This document shows, one piece after another, positions 33,501-44,900 of a stretch of DNA of 64,000 bases; the stretch's first letter is position 1, and each line of letters starts with the position of its first letter. Both the position numbers and the translations under genes were made by a program. The DNA lies in NCBI RefSeq assembly GCF_037975245.1, contig NC_092561.1, positions 8,308,001-8,372,000 of the forward strand, in the 5' to 3' direction. The stretch is from Apostichopus japonicus. Taxonomy: Eukaryota > Echinodermata > Holothuroidea > Aspidochirotida > Stichopodidae. A model generated the notes under the pieces. That model worked only from the letters and a program-made list of their open reading frames with translations, did no database searches and was not told where the DNA came from.

Positions 33501-36500
33501 CAATAACAAGGTTATAAACCTTTGTATTTATGTAACTGTAATATCTTTGACCACTGTCCAAATCCCCATGGCTTTTTGTAATATGATACAAGCTAAGTGG
33601 CTCCTTATAATAAAGTGTGCATGTTCTTGTTTGTAGTTTATATTCAAATTTATTAGATTTATAAATTTATTATTCTTCTCATAATCAAAACAAATCAGAT
33701 ACCCAAATGGGTTTTTCTCAGTTTTGGTAAATAAAATGTAACAAAAATAGTTAGTTTCTGTGCAACGCTTTTCAGTGTCTAATAGTATTTGAAACTTGTT
33801 CTGTTTTAATTTGCTTGGACAAAAAATATTATAATTAATTATAAGTGTAGCAACAATTTAGGGCATAGATGAAAGCTCAACATTGGCAACCATAAAAATA
33901 TATTTCAACTTTTTGTTTGTTACAGGTCATCTACGTTGCTCGTAATCCCAAGGACGTGATGTGTTCATTCTATGACTTTCACCGCACTGTACAGATCATA
34001 CACTATAAGGGGACGTTCCAACAATTTTACTACAGGTTCATGAACAGCAAATGTAAGTAAATAAACATTTTTAAAAAAACACAAGAGCAATATTGAAAGA
34101 AGGCCTGAAAGGTCAGAGAGAGGTCTTAATGAATTCTGTCCAATTTTGCTTTTGTACGTGATGTAGTTTAACTGATGTAGTCGTTTGACAGACTCAAGTT
34201 AATTTTACTTTCATCTGAACCGATTGATACGGAAATGTTAAAGGTGCTGTCAAAACTTTAAGATCTTTTCTGCAATTTTGATGCAATTCAACTTTTTGAG
34301 CTGTAAAATATTGAAATAATGACATTCTGAGCATTATGAATCATGTTTTGTTGCAAAATGTTGATTTAAAATGAGATTAATTAAGTGATAAATTATCATT
34401 TGAAAAAAATTATTGCAATGATGACATTCCAATGTGAGTGTAATCAAACATTTTGCTACAAATTGTTTAACTTATGATATTTCATAATTACCATTTGGTC
34501 ATTTGACAGCAAAATGTTGAATTCCTCACTTATTGGATTGAAGGGAATTTGTCATTTTGTTGCAAATTGATTTAATGTATGATCCAAACATTTCATCATT
34601 TTGTTGAATTTGTTTAAAATATTTTAACATATTGATGGCACCTTAACATTTCCATAGATTGAGAAACTTTTTTCCCTCTTTCAATTCTTTTAAAAGTGTT
34701 ATTCTTGATTGTTTATGTGACTTGTACTGTTTACAAATTGCATTCAGTTAATATCTTGGACAACAATGAACAAACGTTTGCCCTCTCCCTCCCCACAGCT
34801 TAGTTCTACTCCCCGAGATAGCCTGATTTCATAATTGTACGGTAAACTTTGTTTCACCTCATTGGATAAGCTGATACCTCCTATTAGGTGTTATTCACAA
34901 ACATATGAAATCACATTAATCTTTACAGCAGTTCAATTAACATGTCGTTCTGTTCAACCTCAAGGATTTCCATAAGGAGATAATACTGGAACAATTAAGT
35001 ACAATCTTAGCCAATAATAGCGATAATTCCGTGGAATTGCTCTCCTTTTTCCTTGCAGTGGGGTATGGATGTTACTTCAGTCATGTTAAGAGCTGGTGGA
35101 ACCAGAGAACTCATCCAAATGTTTTCTTTTTGAAGTACGAAGACATGCACAAGGTATGAAAAGTCATCGATATATTACACGCTAATATTTTGAAGAAACA
35201 TTACCAGTTTAACCCTCGGTCAATCTGGATTCTCCTTTTAACTCTTTTGTCAAACCTCAAGAGGAAAATCTTGGTTGTACAAACAGAAGTTCAGTGGTCT
35301 CAGACCACCCGATACGGTAACCCTAAAAATAACACCTGATCTGACAAAAGGTATGACTATTCTTCTGGAAATCTTCAAAACCTCAAAAAATGTGGGGAAT
35401 TTCCTAGTTGTAGCTGTATTTAAAAGACAAAATGTATTCCCACCTAAAGATGCGGTGTTCCCATTTCAACCAAAGAATATATGGTTACAATAATCACAGC
35501 GCAATTGCTCACTAAGAGAAGTGATGATCGGTACTTAGTAGTTAGTGAAGTTAAAGGTTTTTCTAAATATTTCATATTACCTGTATAGTCCCTGTATGAA
35601 TGATTTTCTGTCTTTTAATAAATATCATGAAATAAATATTTCTGTATTTAATAATCTTTTGCTCTTCTTTTTGGAAAAAGTTTTTGATCTGTTTTTCGTC
35701 TCTATTTTCAACTCCAAGGAATTCAAGAAGACGGTGATTAAAATGGGCGAATTTTTGGGCCAACCTTTGACCACCGATAAAATGCTGGACGTCTGCGCCT
35801 ACTGGGATGAAGAGGCCAAGTACAATAGAAAAGGTATGTATGTCTTCAACCAGAGTAAAGGAGTAATATTAGTCGGTTTGAAATTCAATTTAATTTATTA
35901 CATGTATATATTTGTCCTATACTTCGGTCACGTGAGCAACTCAAGTCAGGGTCAGTGACTCAAGTCAGTGACTTAATATCACTGACTTAAGTCACTCAGT
36001 GTATTCTCCCTCTGGTGAGAGTTTCCATTTTAAAAAGGTGAATTGAGCATTTTGATTTCAGAAAGAGGGTGACCGGTTTAGTAATACAAGACTGCTTTTC
36101 AACGTCATAATTCTGCAGGGCCAAAAAATGATTTCTTCTTGTATTTCACCAAGTCTGGACTTATCATTGTACACAAAACATTTTTATTCTCTAAGAAATA
36201 GTTATGGTACTGCATTATTATTTTCTAGATTGTTTATTTTTAAATTCAGAGCTCCTTTTAAGTATTTTCTCTCCCACCTCCACCCCCCATTTTCACCACT
36301 TGTTGACGTCTTCTCAGCTCTAAGTTGGAAATTATCTGCTTACCTCTGGAGGATGGATGACATCCTGGGATTATGTGTGTATGTGGATGAGAGGGGGAGG
36401 GGGGGGGGGGGAGGTGGGTTGCAGGTCTTAAAAGTACAAAACATCTGCTGCACCAAGTAGGGCCCCCATTCTTGTAAATAAAAAAAAGCTGGTCTGAGCA

Positions 36501-36907
36501 AGTTGTTAACCTCCCTATGCTTTGGTTATCTAACTTTGTATCATCTGGGGGGGGGGGGGGGGGGAGGTTGGAGGTGAACAGGCGGGTAAGGAGGGCATGG
36601 AGGAGAACAATAGGAGCTTGCTATTGTACACCTCGGTATTGTGACAATAGCCATGACAGTATTGATGGTATCAGACTATCTTGTTGTATAATGATTGTGG
36701 GTCTTCCACATCATAGCCCAACTTTCAATTTTAATATTCAAATATATAAAAGCTGACTTGTTTTGCTATATTTCTTTTCCCCACATTGTAGAAGACAGAG
36801 TTGGATACTGGAAATATCACTTCACAATCCACATCAACGAGAAGTTCGAAAAATTGTATCCGGACAAATTGAAAGACAGCGATCTGACCTTTGATTTTGA
36901 CCTGTGA
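30341..36907 (+). CDS. SULT4A1: SULT4A1-like cytosolic sulfotransferase, complete, 6 exons, 282 aa
   Basis: CDS 30341-30518, 32958-33175, 33926-34052, 35059-35153, 35719-35833, 36792-36907; 849 nt with all phases closing. Human SULT4A1 is 284 aa. Orthology signals: GVRLPPFCRGK near the start, YKGTFQQF, FMNSKLGYG, FFLKYEDMH, and the end DLTFDFDL. SULT enzymes move sulfate from PAPS to acceptors in the cytosol; SULT4A1 is a neuronal orphan without accepted activity. Here the catalytic-type His is kept (His116 in FKSHLP), as is RNPKD (138-142) with Ser146. However, the 5'-phosphosulfate loop reads YPRAGG instead of the family PKSGT, and the C-terminal RKG-type motif reads KED before RVGYWK. I infer a pseudoenzyme. 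The start is chosen because ATG 30341 gives a length matching the family and no better upstream ATG was seen. Its introns hold repeats but no further exon. Confidence 0.92.
30599..31132. repeat. TAGGCCTA cluster in SULT4A intron 1
   Basis: The exact palindromic octamer occurs at 30599, 30613, 30747, 30978 and 31125, with many AGGCCTA or TAGGC variants between. Confidence 0.8.
32958..33175 (+). CDS. SULT4A1: SULT4A exon 2
   Basis: The acceptor ATCAAAG is weak in pyrimidines next to the AG, but it is the only AG in the right place. It encodes GWIQDMVHLI through SPRCFKSHLPFRLLP, with the catalytic-type His. Donor GTGATT, phase 0. Confidence 0.88.
33926..34052 (+). CDS. SULT4A1: SULT4A exon 3
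   Basis: Acceptor GTTACAG, donor GTAAGT, leaves in phase 1. It encodes VIYVARNPKD, the 3'-phosphate binding region, and HYKGTFQQFYYRFMNSK. Confidence 0.93.
34231..34655. repeat. Inverted-repeat element in SULT4A intron 3
   Basis: GGAAATGTTAAAGGTGCTGT at the left pairs with GGCACCTTAACATTTCC at the right. The interior repeats ATTTTGTTGCAAA-like stretches in both orientations. A TTAA next to both ends suggests a MITE. Confidence 0.5.
35059..35153 (+). CDS. SULT4A1: SULT4A exon 4
   Basis: Acceptor CTTGCAG, donor GTATGA. The split Leu codon is followed by GYGCYFSHVKSWW and then FFLKYEDMHK; it leaves in phase 0. Confidence 0.92.
35719..35833 (+). CDS. SULT4A1: SULT4A exon 5
   Basis: Acceptor CTCCAAG, donor GTATGT, leaves in phase 1. 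It encodes EFKKTVIKMGEFLG and ends YNRK. From FLG to the WK motif it is about eight residues shorter than my recollection of human SULT4A1. Confidence 0.85.
36792..36907 (+). CDS. SULT4A1: SULT4A exon 6 (terminal)
   Basis: Acceptor CATTGTAG. It encodes EDRVGYWKYHFTIHINEKF and ends SDLTFDFDL then TGA. The ending is nearly the human SULT4A1 C-terminus. Confidence 0.93.
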
Positions 36908-39900
36908 ATGGAAATGCATATTCATTGTTGGATGTTAAGTATTTGGTGCATATTTATTTCCCTCCTGTCCAATCAGGTTCCAGAGAACTGTCAGTGTTTT
37001 GTTCACCCTAATTATGTAATCAAGCTTTTGCAAGAAGTCATTTTCTTTTTTCCTCATTACATTTCCCCGTTTTAACATTCCTTATTTGACGTTGGTATGT
37101 AGCGGGATCAGAGGTTGTCCACATCTGCAAAAAGAATTGATAACTCATTTTAGTAATATAGCATGCACGTGAAATAGTATTACGTGGCCACAGATATAAG
37201 TCTGTTTTTCGGCAACTGGACAAAAGAGTGTTTTTGTCCGCAATCACAAAACCTGTTGTTTTTGGTATTGGAACTGAAAGCCTGGTGCCCTGGACTGTAG
37301 TCGAGTAATGTGTGCAATATTGTTCAATAATTGGTGTTCAGATCCAGATGATAGAGGAGGTTTGAATTTTACAGGTTTTACTAGATAAAACTATGTGTTG
37401 CGTGTGTTAGACATCAGTAATATTACATTTACTCATTATTGAGATGATCTTCTACCAAAAAGTTTTGATTTTTCCCTTTTCTATTTTATTTTTTAATATT
37501 GTCAGAAGAGCAGAGTTGATTTATCTAACAAGAGTAAAGTAACATGGAAAGTGTGACTCATTGTTCTTACGGCAAATTAAACTGAATTTTTTTTCACAGA
37601 CAAAATTCAAGGGCAGTTTTGGTCATCCAATATGAAAATATTTAGAGCTTAATACAGTGGGACTGTTCTTCAAAAATCAACCCGGTAATATGGTTTGAGT
37701 TCAATAAGGATGTAAGTCATAAACAAACAAAAAACCTTGAAAAGAAACAGCCCAATATTAATGACCATGGGTAAATACAGTAAACTTGGCTTACACTCAA
37801 CGGTAGCCCATGATGGGGTCCAAGGGACATAGAGCCAGTTATCAGAGGGTTTTTTTTTACAAAAAGGATCATTTTGATCATTGACAGAGGAAATATTTTG
37901 GAGAACATTTTTGGCCAATTTTTACCACTACTGGTTGCCATCACTATTTTTTTTCTGCTGAAAAGGTGTTTTCGTCGATTTTATTTTCGTATTTATTTTT
38001 GTATTTATTTATTTTCGTCAATATTAGAGTATTTCTGCAGAGTAATAAGGGAACAAGAGTAACCGCAACCGATCTAAGACAGTTAAAGCGACAGTGATCT
38101 TGTGTACAGTTTTGGTTTCTGCCTTTAGAATTTGTAAACATTTGTAACCTTGCATTGGTTACACAATGTGTTTACGTAATTATGTATTTTATGGGTAACC
38201 AAAACAAAACTTCTCAGTGTAAATAAGGGTGGGCAGGCTTGATATGTTCCTGATAATAGATTGTGCAGTTTATTCTTGAATATATTTCTCAACAGGTTTT
38301 GTTGTCATAGAAGCAAGGAGTTATGCAAACTGTTTATTAACACACCTAAGGAAAGAGCTGTGGTAATTAAGGCTTTATTCTGCAGCTGGGTAATGACATA
38401 TTATAACTTATAACAGGGGAAATCACAATAAGTTTATTGTATTGTTGATGTTTTCATACAGTCACAAATTCTCTGGCACAGGGTTGGCCAAAAGTGGAAC
38501 CACAACCACCCATAACGCTCAGGGACATCCTAGGTCTACCAGTAAGATGCTACTTCCTTTTTTCTTTCTTTTTTGCCAAGGCCGAACATAAAACAAAAGT
38601 AGATAATATGAATTGATCGATGGGTTTAAGATTGTTTCATGACAGGGCAAAGTTTAGGTTATGTTAAAATTTTCCATCCTGTGTCATGGGTTATATTAAA
38701 ATAGCTTTGTATTATTGGAAGAGTGCCTCTTGCAACAGAGTGATATTTTTGCAGCCCCCCCCCAATCTCTCTCACCCATCCCAAACACTTTTCACTTGAA
38801 CAGCCCTTGGCCAAGGATTACCATATTTTATGTAAGAAAATATGAAGGCGGCTTGCCGCAGGTTGGGATATGAAACGAATTGGGTGGTTCGCCTTCCCCT
38901 TTGTGGAAGACAAAATTAATTTCAATGTTGGTAGCAAAAGTTGTTATATGACTTGTACGATCGGAATGGTTGAAGAACTTGTTATATGCCTTGTACGATC
39001 GGAATGGTTAAAGAACTTAAAAGTCTGTTGACAATTTGTATCTCTGTGCTCAACTTTATTTAGATAGATAGCCGAATCACTGGAGAGGAAAATTATTCCA
39101 CTGAATTTATTAGTACAACTTTTTTGGAATTACCTTCAAATTTGGAAAATTTTGTCAATCCACCTGGATGCTGAAGCCTAGCAGTAGGCCATTAAGGTTG
39201 TTTATTGAACCAGAGTCCCCAATGTCTATGGGATTCCCCCTCCCTCCACCCCTTCCGCCCAAGGGTTTGGTTCTGACATTTTCAGCCAATGGATCCCCAG
39301 TGAAATAAGTTAGCCAAAAAGAACTTTGTGATTTTAACATGTGTGTTATTGTCTCAACAGGTCAAGCACAGTTAAGTGTAGTAAGGGTGACAGGCCCAAC
39401 TCTTACTCTTAAATGGGGGGGGGGGCACTAAAACCATAGCTATAACACTGCCTGGACGCTTATAGTAAACAAGAGACATGTCCGGGAAATATGGACATAT
39501 GGTATTAAACCATGAAGTGAGCAGTTCACATTTTCCAACGTTCTTGAGTACACTTTTAGAACATAAACTGTTTCATAAGGCTTAGAGAAAGAAACATGAA
39601 GAGAAAGTTCTCTTATGTTATTATTTTGCTCGAAATTGTTGTGTGTTGAGAATCCAACCATTAGAGTGAGATGATGGATTCGAAAAAAAATTGTTCAGAC
39701 CAAAATGTTTTATTTCATAATTAATAATTGCTTCATATTTTGATCTGTAATATGCTTCCCTGTAATTGTGACAAAAGTAAAACAATTATCTAAACAGTAA
39801 ATATAAAATTATATATGTGAGGTGGTGCTTAATCTGTTCATAAATGTTTGCCTTATGGGTCAAAGTATATTGTATTCAAAATAATACTAAATAAAACAAG

Positions 39901-40638
39901 AATTTGAAGTAAGTCATGTTCAGTTTATGTTTTTTTTTTGTCTGTAGTGTGTAATATTAATAAATGCCATGTATTTGCAGTTTTAAGGAAAGTTTAGTAA
40001 TGTTAGAATGGCTATAGACTCTCCAAAAGTACTTACCAAGATGCTCAGACCATCCAGAACATTTCCAGAGTTTCTTAGGAAAGGAAAGAAGGACTGGGTG
40101 AGAAAGGGGGTCGGGGAGTGGGACTTACAGTGAAGTCCCAATCAAGGACCCTATGAAGTTAACAAGAAGCTTCACACAAAAGCCGCAAATCCTGTGGCTA
40201 TTCGTATAATAAATAATAAAAATGTCAATGGTACAGCCAACTCCCCCCCCCCCCATCCGACGGCATAAACCTGCAGAATTCCAATAACCGAAACAAATCT
40301 AGAGATTGATGCCAGAAACCTGGTGACGACTAAATGTTCTCAAGTAAATAAACATTTTAGAATGTAATAATATCCACAACTGCACTTAAATCTGCTTTAC
40401 TTTCTTTGGCATTATAAGGTTTTATCTATGTTAGGTTTGGAAATCCCAACAGACGATTACTAAAACTGTGAAAGTTGGTGTCAGATCTGTAACCGGGCCT
40501 GGGTGGGGGGTGGGCTGTGTGGCTCCATGCAGAATACTGTGCCCGTGTGTTTATGACCCACTTGTAGGTGAAATTATTATAGTTCAAAGTTTTGCGAAGT
40601 ACAGCGGAAGGGTAGTCGTCATATTGGTATACTACCTG

Positions 40639-40676
40639 CATAGCAACCCACACTGCAAAATTTTTCCATAGCAACG
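40639..40676 (+). promoter_or_regulatory. Two RFX/X-box-like half-sites
   Basis: CATAGCAACC and CCATAGCAACG lie 27 bases apart, about 230-260 bases before the TATA-like box. RGYAAC is the half-site of the RFX X-box that drives ciliary genes. The opposite half-sites are imperfect. Confidence 0.3.
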
Positions 40677-40690
40677 AGCGTCGCGCTCGT
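40672..40690. repeat. GC-rich short hairpin upstream of EFCAB6
   Basis: ACGAGCG and CGCTCGT pair around TCG. It overlaps the second RFX-like half-site. Confidence 0.5.
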
Positions 40691-40900
40691 ATTTTGTCGT
40701 ACAGGTGTTGCCTGGAAATCTACCGGTGGAGTACTAGTAGATTATGTGCACTATCACCACATTATGTTAGTTAAGCTACAAATGATGAGTGTATGAAATT
40801 GTAATGAACTGTAGCTTGTCTGTATGTTGTTAGATTCCAGTTCGGTAAAGGGCCAGTATGTGTAGGATTTTGTGTCTAACTAGGTCTATGCACAATGAAC

Positions 40901-40907
40901 TATAAAA
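40901..40907 (+). promoter_or_regulatory. TATA-like box of the EFCAB6-like gene
   Basis: TATAAAA lies about 80 bases before a consensus donor (AAC/GTGAGT at 40987), which would end a short non-coding exon. That exon would splice to the acceptor at 41765. This is inference from sequence only. Confidence 0.4.
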
Positions 40908-40929
40908 GCAGACAGTTGTAAACTGAAAG

Positions 40930-40986
40930 TTTCGATATTAGCCGTCGAGAACGAGACCACTGATTCGTCGTAACAACTTTGGGAAC
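40930..40986 (+). other. Candidate non-coding first exon of the EFCAB6-like gene
   Basis: It would run from roughly 25-30 bases after the TATA-like box to the donor GTGAGT. Its 5' intron (40987-41765) ends in a long pyrimidine tract and TTTTAAG, 27 bases before the ATG. The exact transcription start is a guess. Confidence 0.35.
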
Positions 40987-41048
40987 GTGAGTTGCACAAG
41001 CTGACTAAGCTATAGCCTGGCCTACCTCAGATTCAGCGTAACTATGTA

Positions 41049-41726
41049 TAGGCCTAGGTCTTAGGCCAAGCCTTTACATCACAAACTCACCACAAGTACC
41101 AGAATTAAACTTACGGTAACTAAGCCGGTCATGTAACTTTATTCCCCAATTGGCAAATCGTTATATGTTACTATGTTAGCCTAGGCCTAAGTCATCTTCT
41201 CATGTAGGCCTAGGCATACTGTAACTGTAACAACTAGTTGTGTAACTGAGGCCTAAATTACAAACAGGCTAGTACTTAAATTACTGTCCTGATGATATGC
41301 TCATCAAGAAAGAGAGTGAAGCAGAGCCTCATGATGGTGTTTCAGCCAGAATTAATAAACTGCATGCTACGTACTGCTGTAAACCTAAGGCCAAGCCTGT
41401 AGGCTATTGTGTTTTTATTGTCCCGGCGACTTGTGCTACAACTTCAATACAACACAGTCAATACCTAACGTTACCGGTAAGAACTTAGATAGACCTAGGT
41501 CTATGATAAGATTGGGCTAGCCTTCATGACATGGGCCTAGCTTGGGTATTAGTACATAGCACAGAGTACACACTTGGTTTTTACAGCCTCTGATTTGGAA
41601 GTCTACAGAATTACTGTAACTGGATAAATTCTGCAAACTAAAACAGATATTACCAAGTTAAATTGCTTGGACTTGTCAGTTCTTAGGCCTAGGCCATAAA
41701 CAGTTTTACTAATAGGCCTAGGCCTA
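41049..41726. repeat. TAGGCCTA cluster in the EFCAB6 5' UTR intron
   Basis: The exact octamer occurs at 41049, 41182, 41205, 41684, 41713 and 41719 (the last two overlap), with variants such as GAGGCCTA and GACCTAGGTC between. Confidence 0.8.
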
Positions 41727-41792
41727 CCCCTGAATTTAAGGAGATTATTTCTTTTTACTTTTAAGATTTGGCAACAGCTATTGTAATTTGTG

Positions 41793-41970
41793 ATGGCTAG
41801 TGGACTAGCAGAGCTGCACACATCAGCTGTTCTACCAGCTACCGGAGGTCTCTTATTTTCCCCCCACCAAATTTTAAGAACACCTCGGAATCTACGCCCT
41901 GCAAGTCAAGCATCCAGAGGATCCTTCGAGTTCAGACAGTCACCTGCACGTTCACCTAGCCAGTTGAGAG
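41793..41970 (+). CDS. EFCAB6: EFCAB6-like coding exon 1
   Basis: ATG at 41793 directly follows an in-frame GTG, and a strong acceptor TTTTAAG at 41765 suggests 27 bases of 5' UTR on this exon. It encodes a basic, Ser/Pro-rich head (ILRTPRNLRPASQASRGS). Donor GTAGGA, phase 1. Confidence 0.75.
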
Positions 41971-44900
41971 GTAGGAGATGTTCCACAAAGCCTTCATAAA
42001 ATCAAATGTCACAAAAATAATTTTTAGTTTGATTCAATTTCTCAAGTGATTTGTATATATATTTTATCATGTACAATAAATCAAAACTATTTTTACCTCC
42101 AGAGATTTTCCATTCCATAATTTCCCTTTTCATTTTTTTATTTGGGTCATTGTTTGTAATAAATTGCTTAACTCTTGACCAAAAGTCCTGACTGAAGTTT
42201 CTGCTCCACCAGCTGTCATGGTTTTCTGTATTGAAGTATTGTAGCTGGAACTCCAATGATATAGTGCCATTTGAGAAGTTGGGTATATTTTAATTATATA
42301 TCTATGATCTTATATTTCTAGCTCTGTTCTGCTGGAACATTACAATAAGAAGCTGTGAGATTATCTACAGTACCCTTACATTACTCAACGACACTACATT
42401 TACAAGCATTCCTACAAGAATCATTGTTTCTATTGAAAGACAGCAGTGAATAGAGTATTACAGATATCCTTCATTTTAAAGTTTAGAGTTATAGAGAATA
42501 TTAGCGAGATAGAATATGTGAAGAAGAGCATACCAATTTATCAAACTTAATTGACTCTAGCGCCATCAGCTAGAGCTTTATAATGACTAAAGAGAGTTCT
42601 GAGAATTACTTTGTAGGTGTGTTCTGTGCATCTTATTTACTAAGCAGTTCATAACTTTAGTTGCAAAAGGATCATTCCACGTCAAATCACGGATGGCTGT
42701 TGCTTGACCCTCTCCAAAAATTACCACCCTCATTGCATGATTAGTGTACTGTGATATAAGCATATTCTGAAAATTTCAGTTGCATTGCTTCACACTTTAC
42801 TGAACCATTAATTTAGAAAAGTATGTGAATTTGTTATCTTATTTTTAACTCAAAGGGTTATGGAGCCATGAATATATATGGTAGTTAGATAAATAACAAG
42901 TACTCTAGACTTCATGTGTCAGTACATAATCAAGCATAAACCCAAGTATCATCTGGTAGCAAAAAGTACTTTAAAAGAGATTCAACAATGAAGGCAACAG
43001 AAAATGTTAGAGAGAAGGAATTTATTTAACAAAAAGAAAATTCAATAAAGATGTCTTGCAAATTATGTTTAAAAAAATGATTTAACGAATAAACGCTAAC
43101 TTTTTAATGATGAATAATTAAATGTTTGCATTGTTCTTTCTTTAGCATCGTTACCAGCACGATTCTCACCAGCACCAACAGCCATCACAACCAATCATGA
43201 CAAGTTAACTTCAATAGAAGTTGAACAGTTACTGAGACAGAAAATCCAACAGAATTATCATGACCTTAAACAGGTATTTTTATTCTCTCTTTTTCTTCAT
43301 ATGTCTTCTTTTTTTTTAAGGGAGGGGGTTGGAGGAATGATGGGGGTATTATAATAAATGCTGTCTCATCAAATGCTTGAAGTTTTTATTTTAAGGTACT
43401 TTTTCAAGTACTGTTAGGTACTTTTAAAAGTGCCAAAAAGCTCTATAAATAGTTTTGATGCTGTTTTGAGCTATCAGGTCCAAAGAGTAATACAGTAATG
43501 AACAATTCTAGCTACTGTATGGTCCATTATTGACAATATTTTCAGTATTAAAATAAGTATAATTTTTCAAAAATGTTGTAAAATGTTAAATTTCTGTCAA
43601 TTTATCTTTTTGTAGGCATGCCAGAATTATGATATCAACCAGAGTTTAACAATTACTAAGGGAGAGCTGAGAAGAGTCTTGGATACGTTCTGTGCACCCC
43701 TCACTACGGAACAGTTTGAATCTGTGGTCGCAAAGGTACCATTGAACGCTAACGGCACGATAACGTACCCATCATTCCTGGATAGATTTGCAAATACTGG
43801 GACCGGATCGAAAGAATCATGGAAAATGACATCAGGGCACAAGTAAGCATCATTGAAGTTAAAATTGTACAACAGTTTTTTTGGGGGAGGGGTGGGGGGA
43901 GGGCAGAGGGGGAGAGTATGCCATGCCATCCCACCATGTGTGTAGGAAGGCCAAATTTATCTTATGCCTAGCTCACCTGCAATTCTTAAATTGTAGCTCT
44001 GTTTTATTTCAGATTTAATGGTGTTTGCTATGTGTAGGAATTGAAAAAATAAGAGACACAACTTGTTTGAACACTCCCTAATCCAGACACACTGTTTGCA
44101 TCTTACAAGGAGGTTCATTCTTGCCCAAATTTGCCACACCTTGGGTCACACATATTCAAATATACTGTATATATAGGAAATATTGAATTTCTTGGGTGTG
44201 CAGAGGGGGGGGGGGGGGAGGAGGTTCTCCACTCTCTTTTAGTCAGAATTTCATAAAAGTGCTTATTATAAACCGGGTCATTCCGTGTCAAATCACGGAT
44301 GGCTGTTGCTGCACCCTCTCCAAAAATTCCCAAACTTTTTGTATGATTGGACCACCATGAAATAAGCATATTCTGAAAATTTCAGTTGCATTGCTTTACA
44401 ATTGGCAAATTAATCACACTTTGAAATTTCGCAATTTGTCGCCACCATGACATTTTGGCATTTTCTTAAGTTTTGAGGTCTCATTTCTCAGCAATTACAC
44501 ATTTTACTACCTTTCTATTACATATGCCTATGGAGTCTATCCCATAGAACAGGAAAATAAAAAATTAGGATACAAAAATATTGTCTTGTGGAGTTAGGTC
44601 AACTTAAAAGTGTCAAAATATTCAATTTTTGTACTTTTCACTAAAAAATGTGCTATTTTTAGTGATAAATTGCTCCTAAACCACTGCTTCAGGGTACTTG
44701 ATTCTTTCAGAGGTTATTATTTCTAGTATAAAAATTACAAAATAATGATTACAATGCTTTCCTATAATATGTTTGCAAGTTGTGCAACTCTAAAGTTGCT
44801 ATTTCATGCTGCGATTCAGCATGAGGTAGGGGTTTTGATGCCAAATTTTTACCAAAGTAACCATGTTAGAGCTGTCAAGGTTTTATACTTTAATTATAAG

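Larger units (their letters stand above)
36908..40900. other. Intergenic region between SULT4A and EFCAB6-like genes
   Basis: It is AT-rich with poly(C)/poly(G) tracts and a roughly 40-bp direct duplication at 38940-39018. No coding exon was recognised. The SULT4A 3' UTR presumably occupies the left part, but no nearby AATAAA was seen. Confidence 0.5.

Noticed and set aside
41297-41488. 63-codon frame upstream of the EFCAB6-like start
   Set aside because: It sits in the presumed 5' UTR intron within the TAGGCCTA cluster and resembles no known protein.
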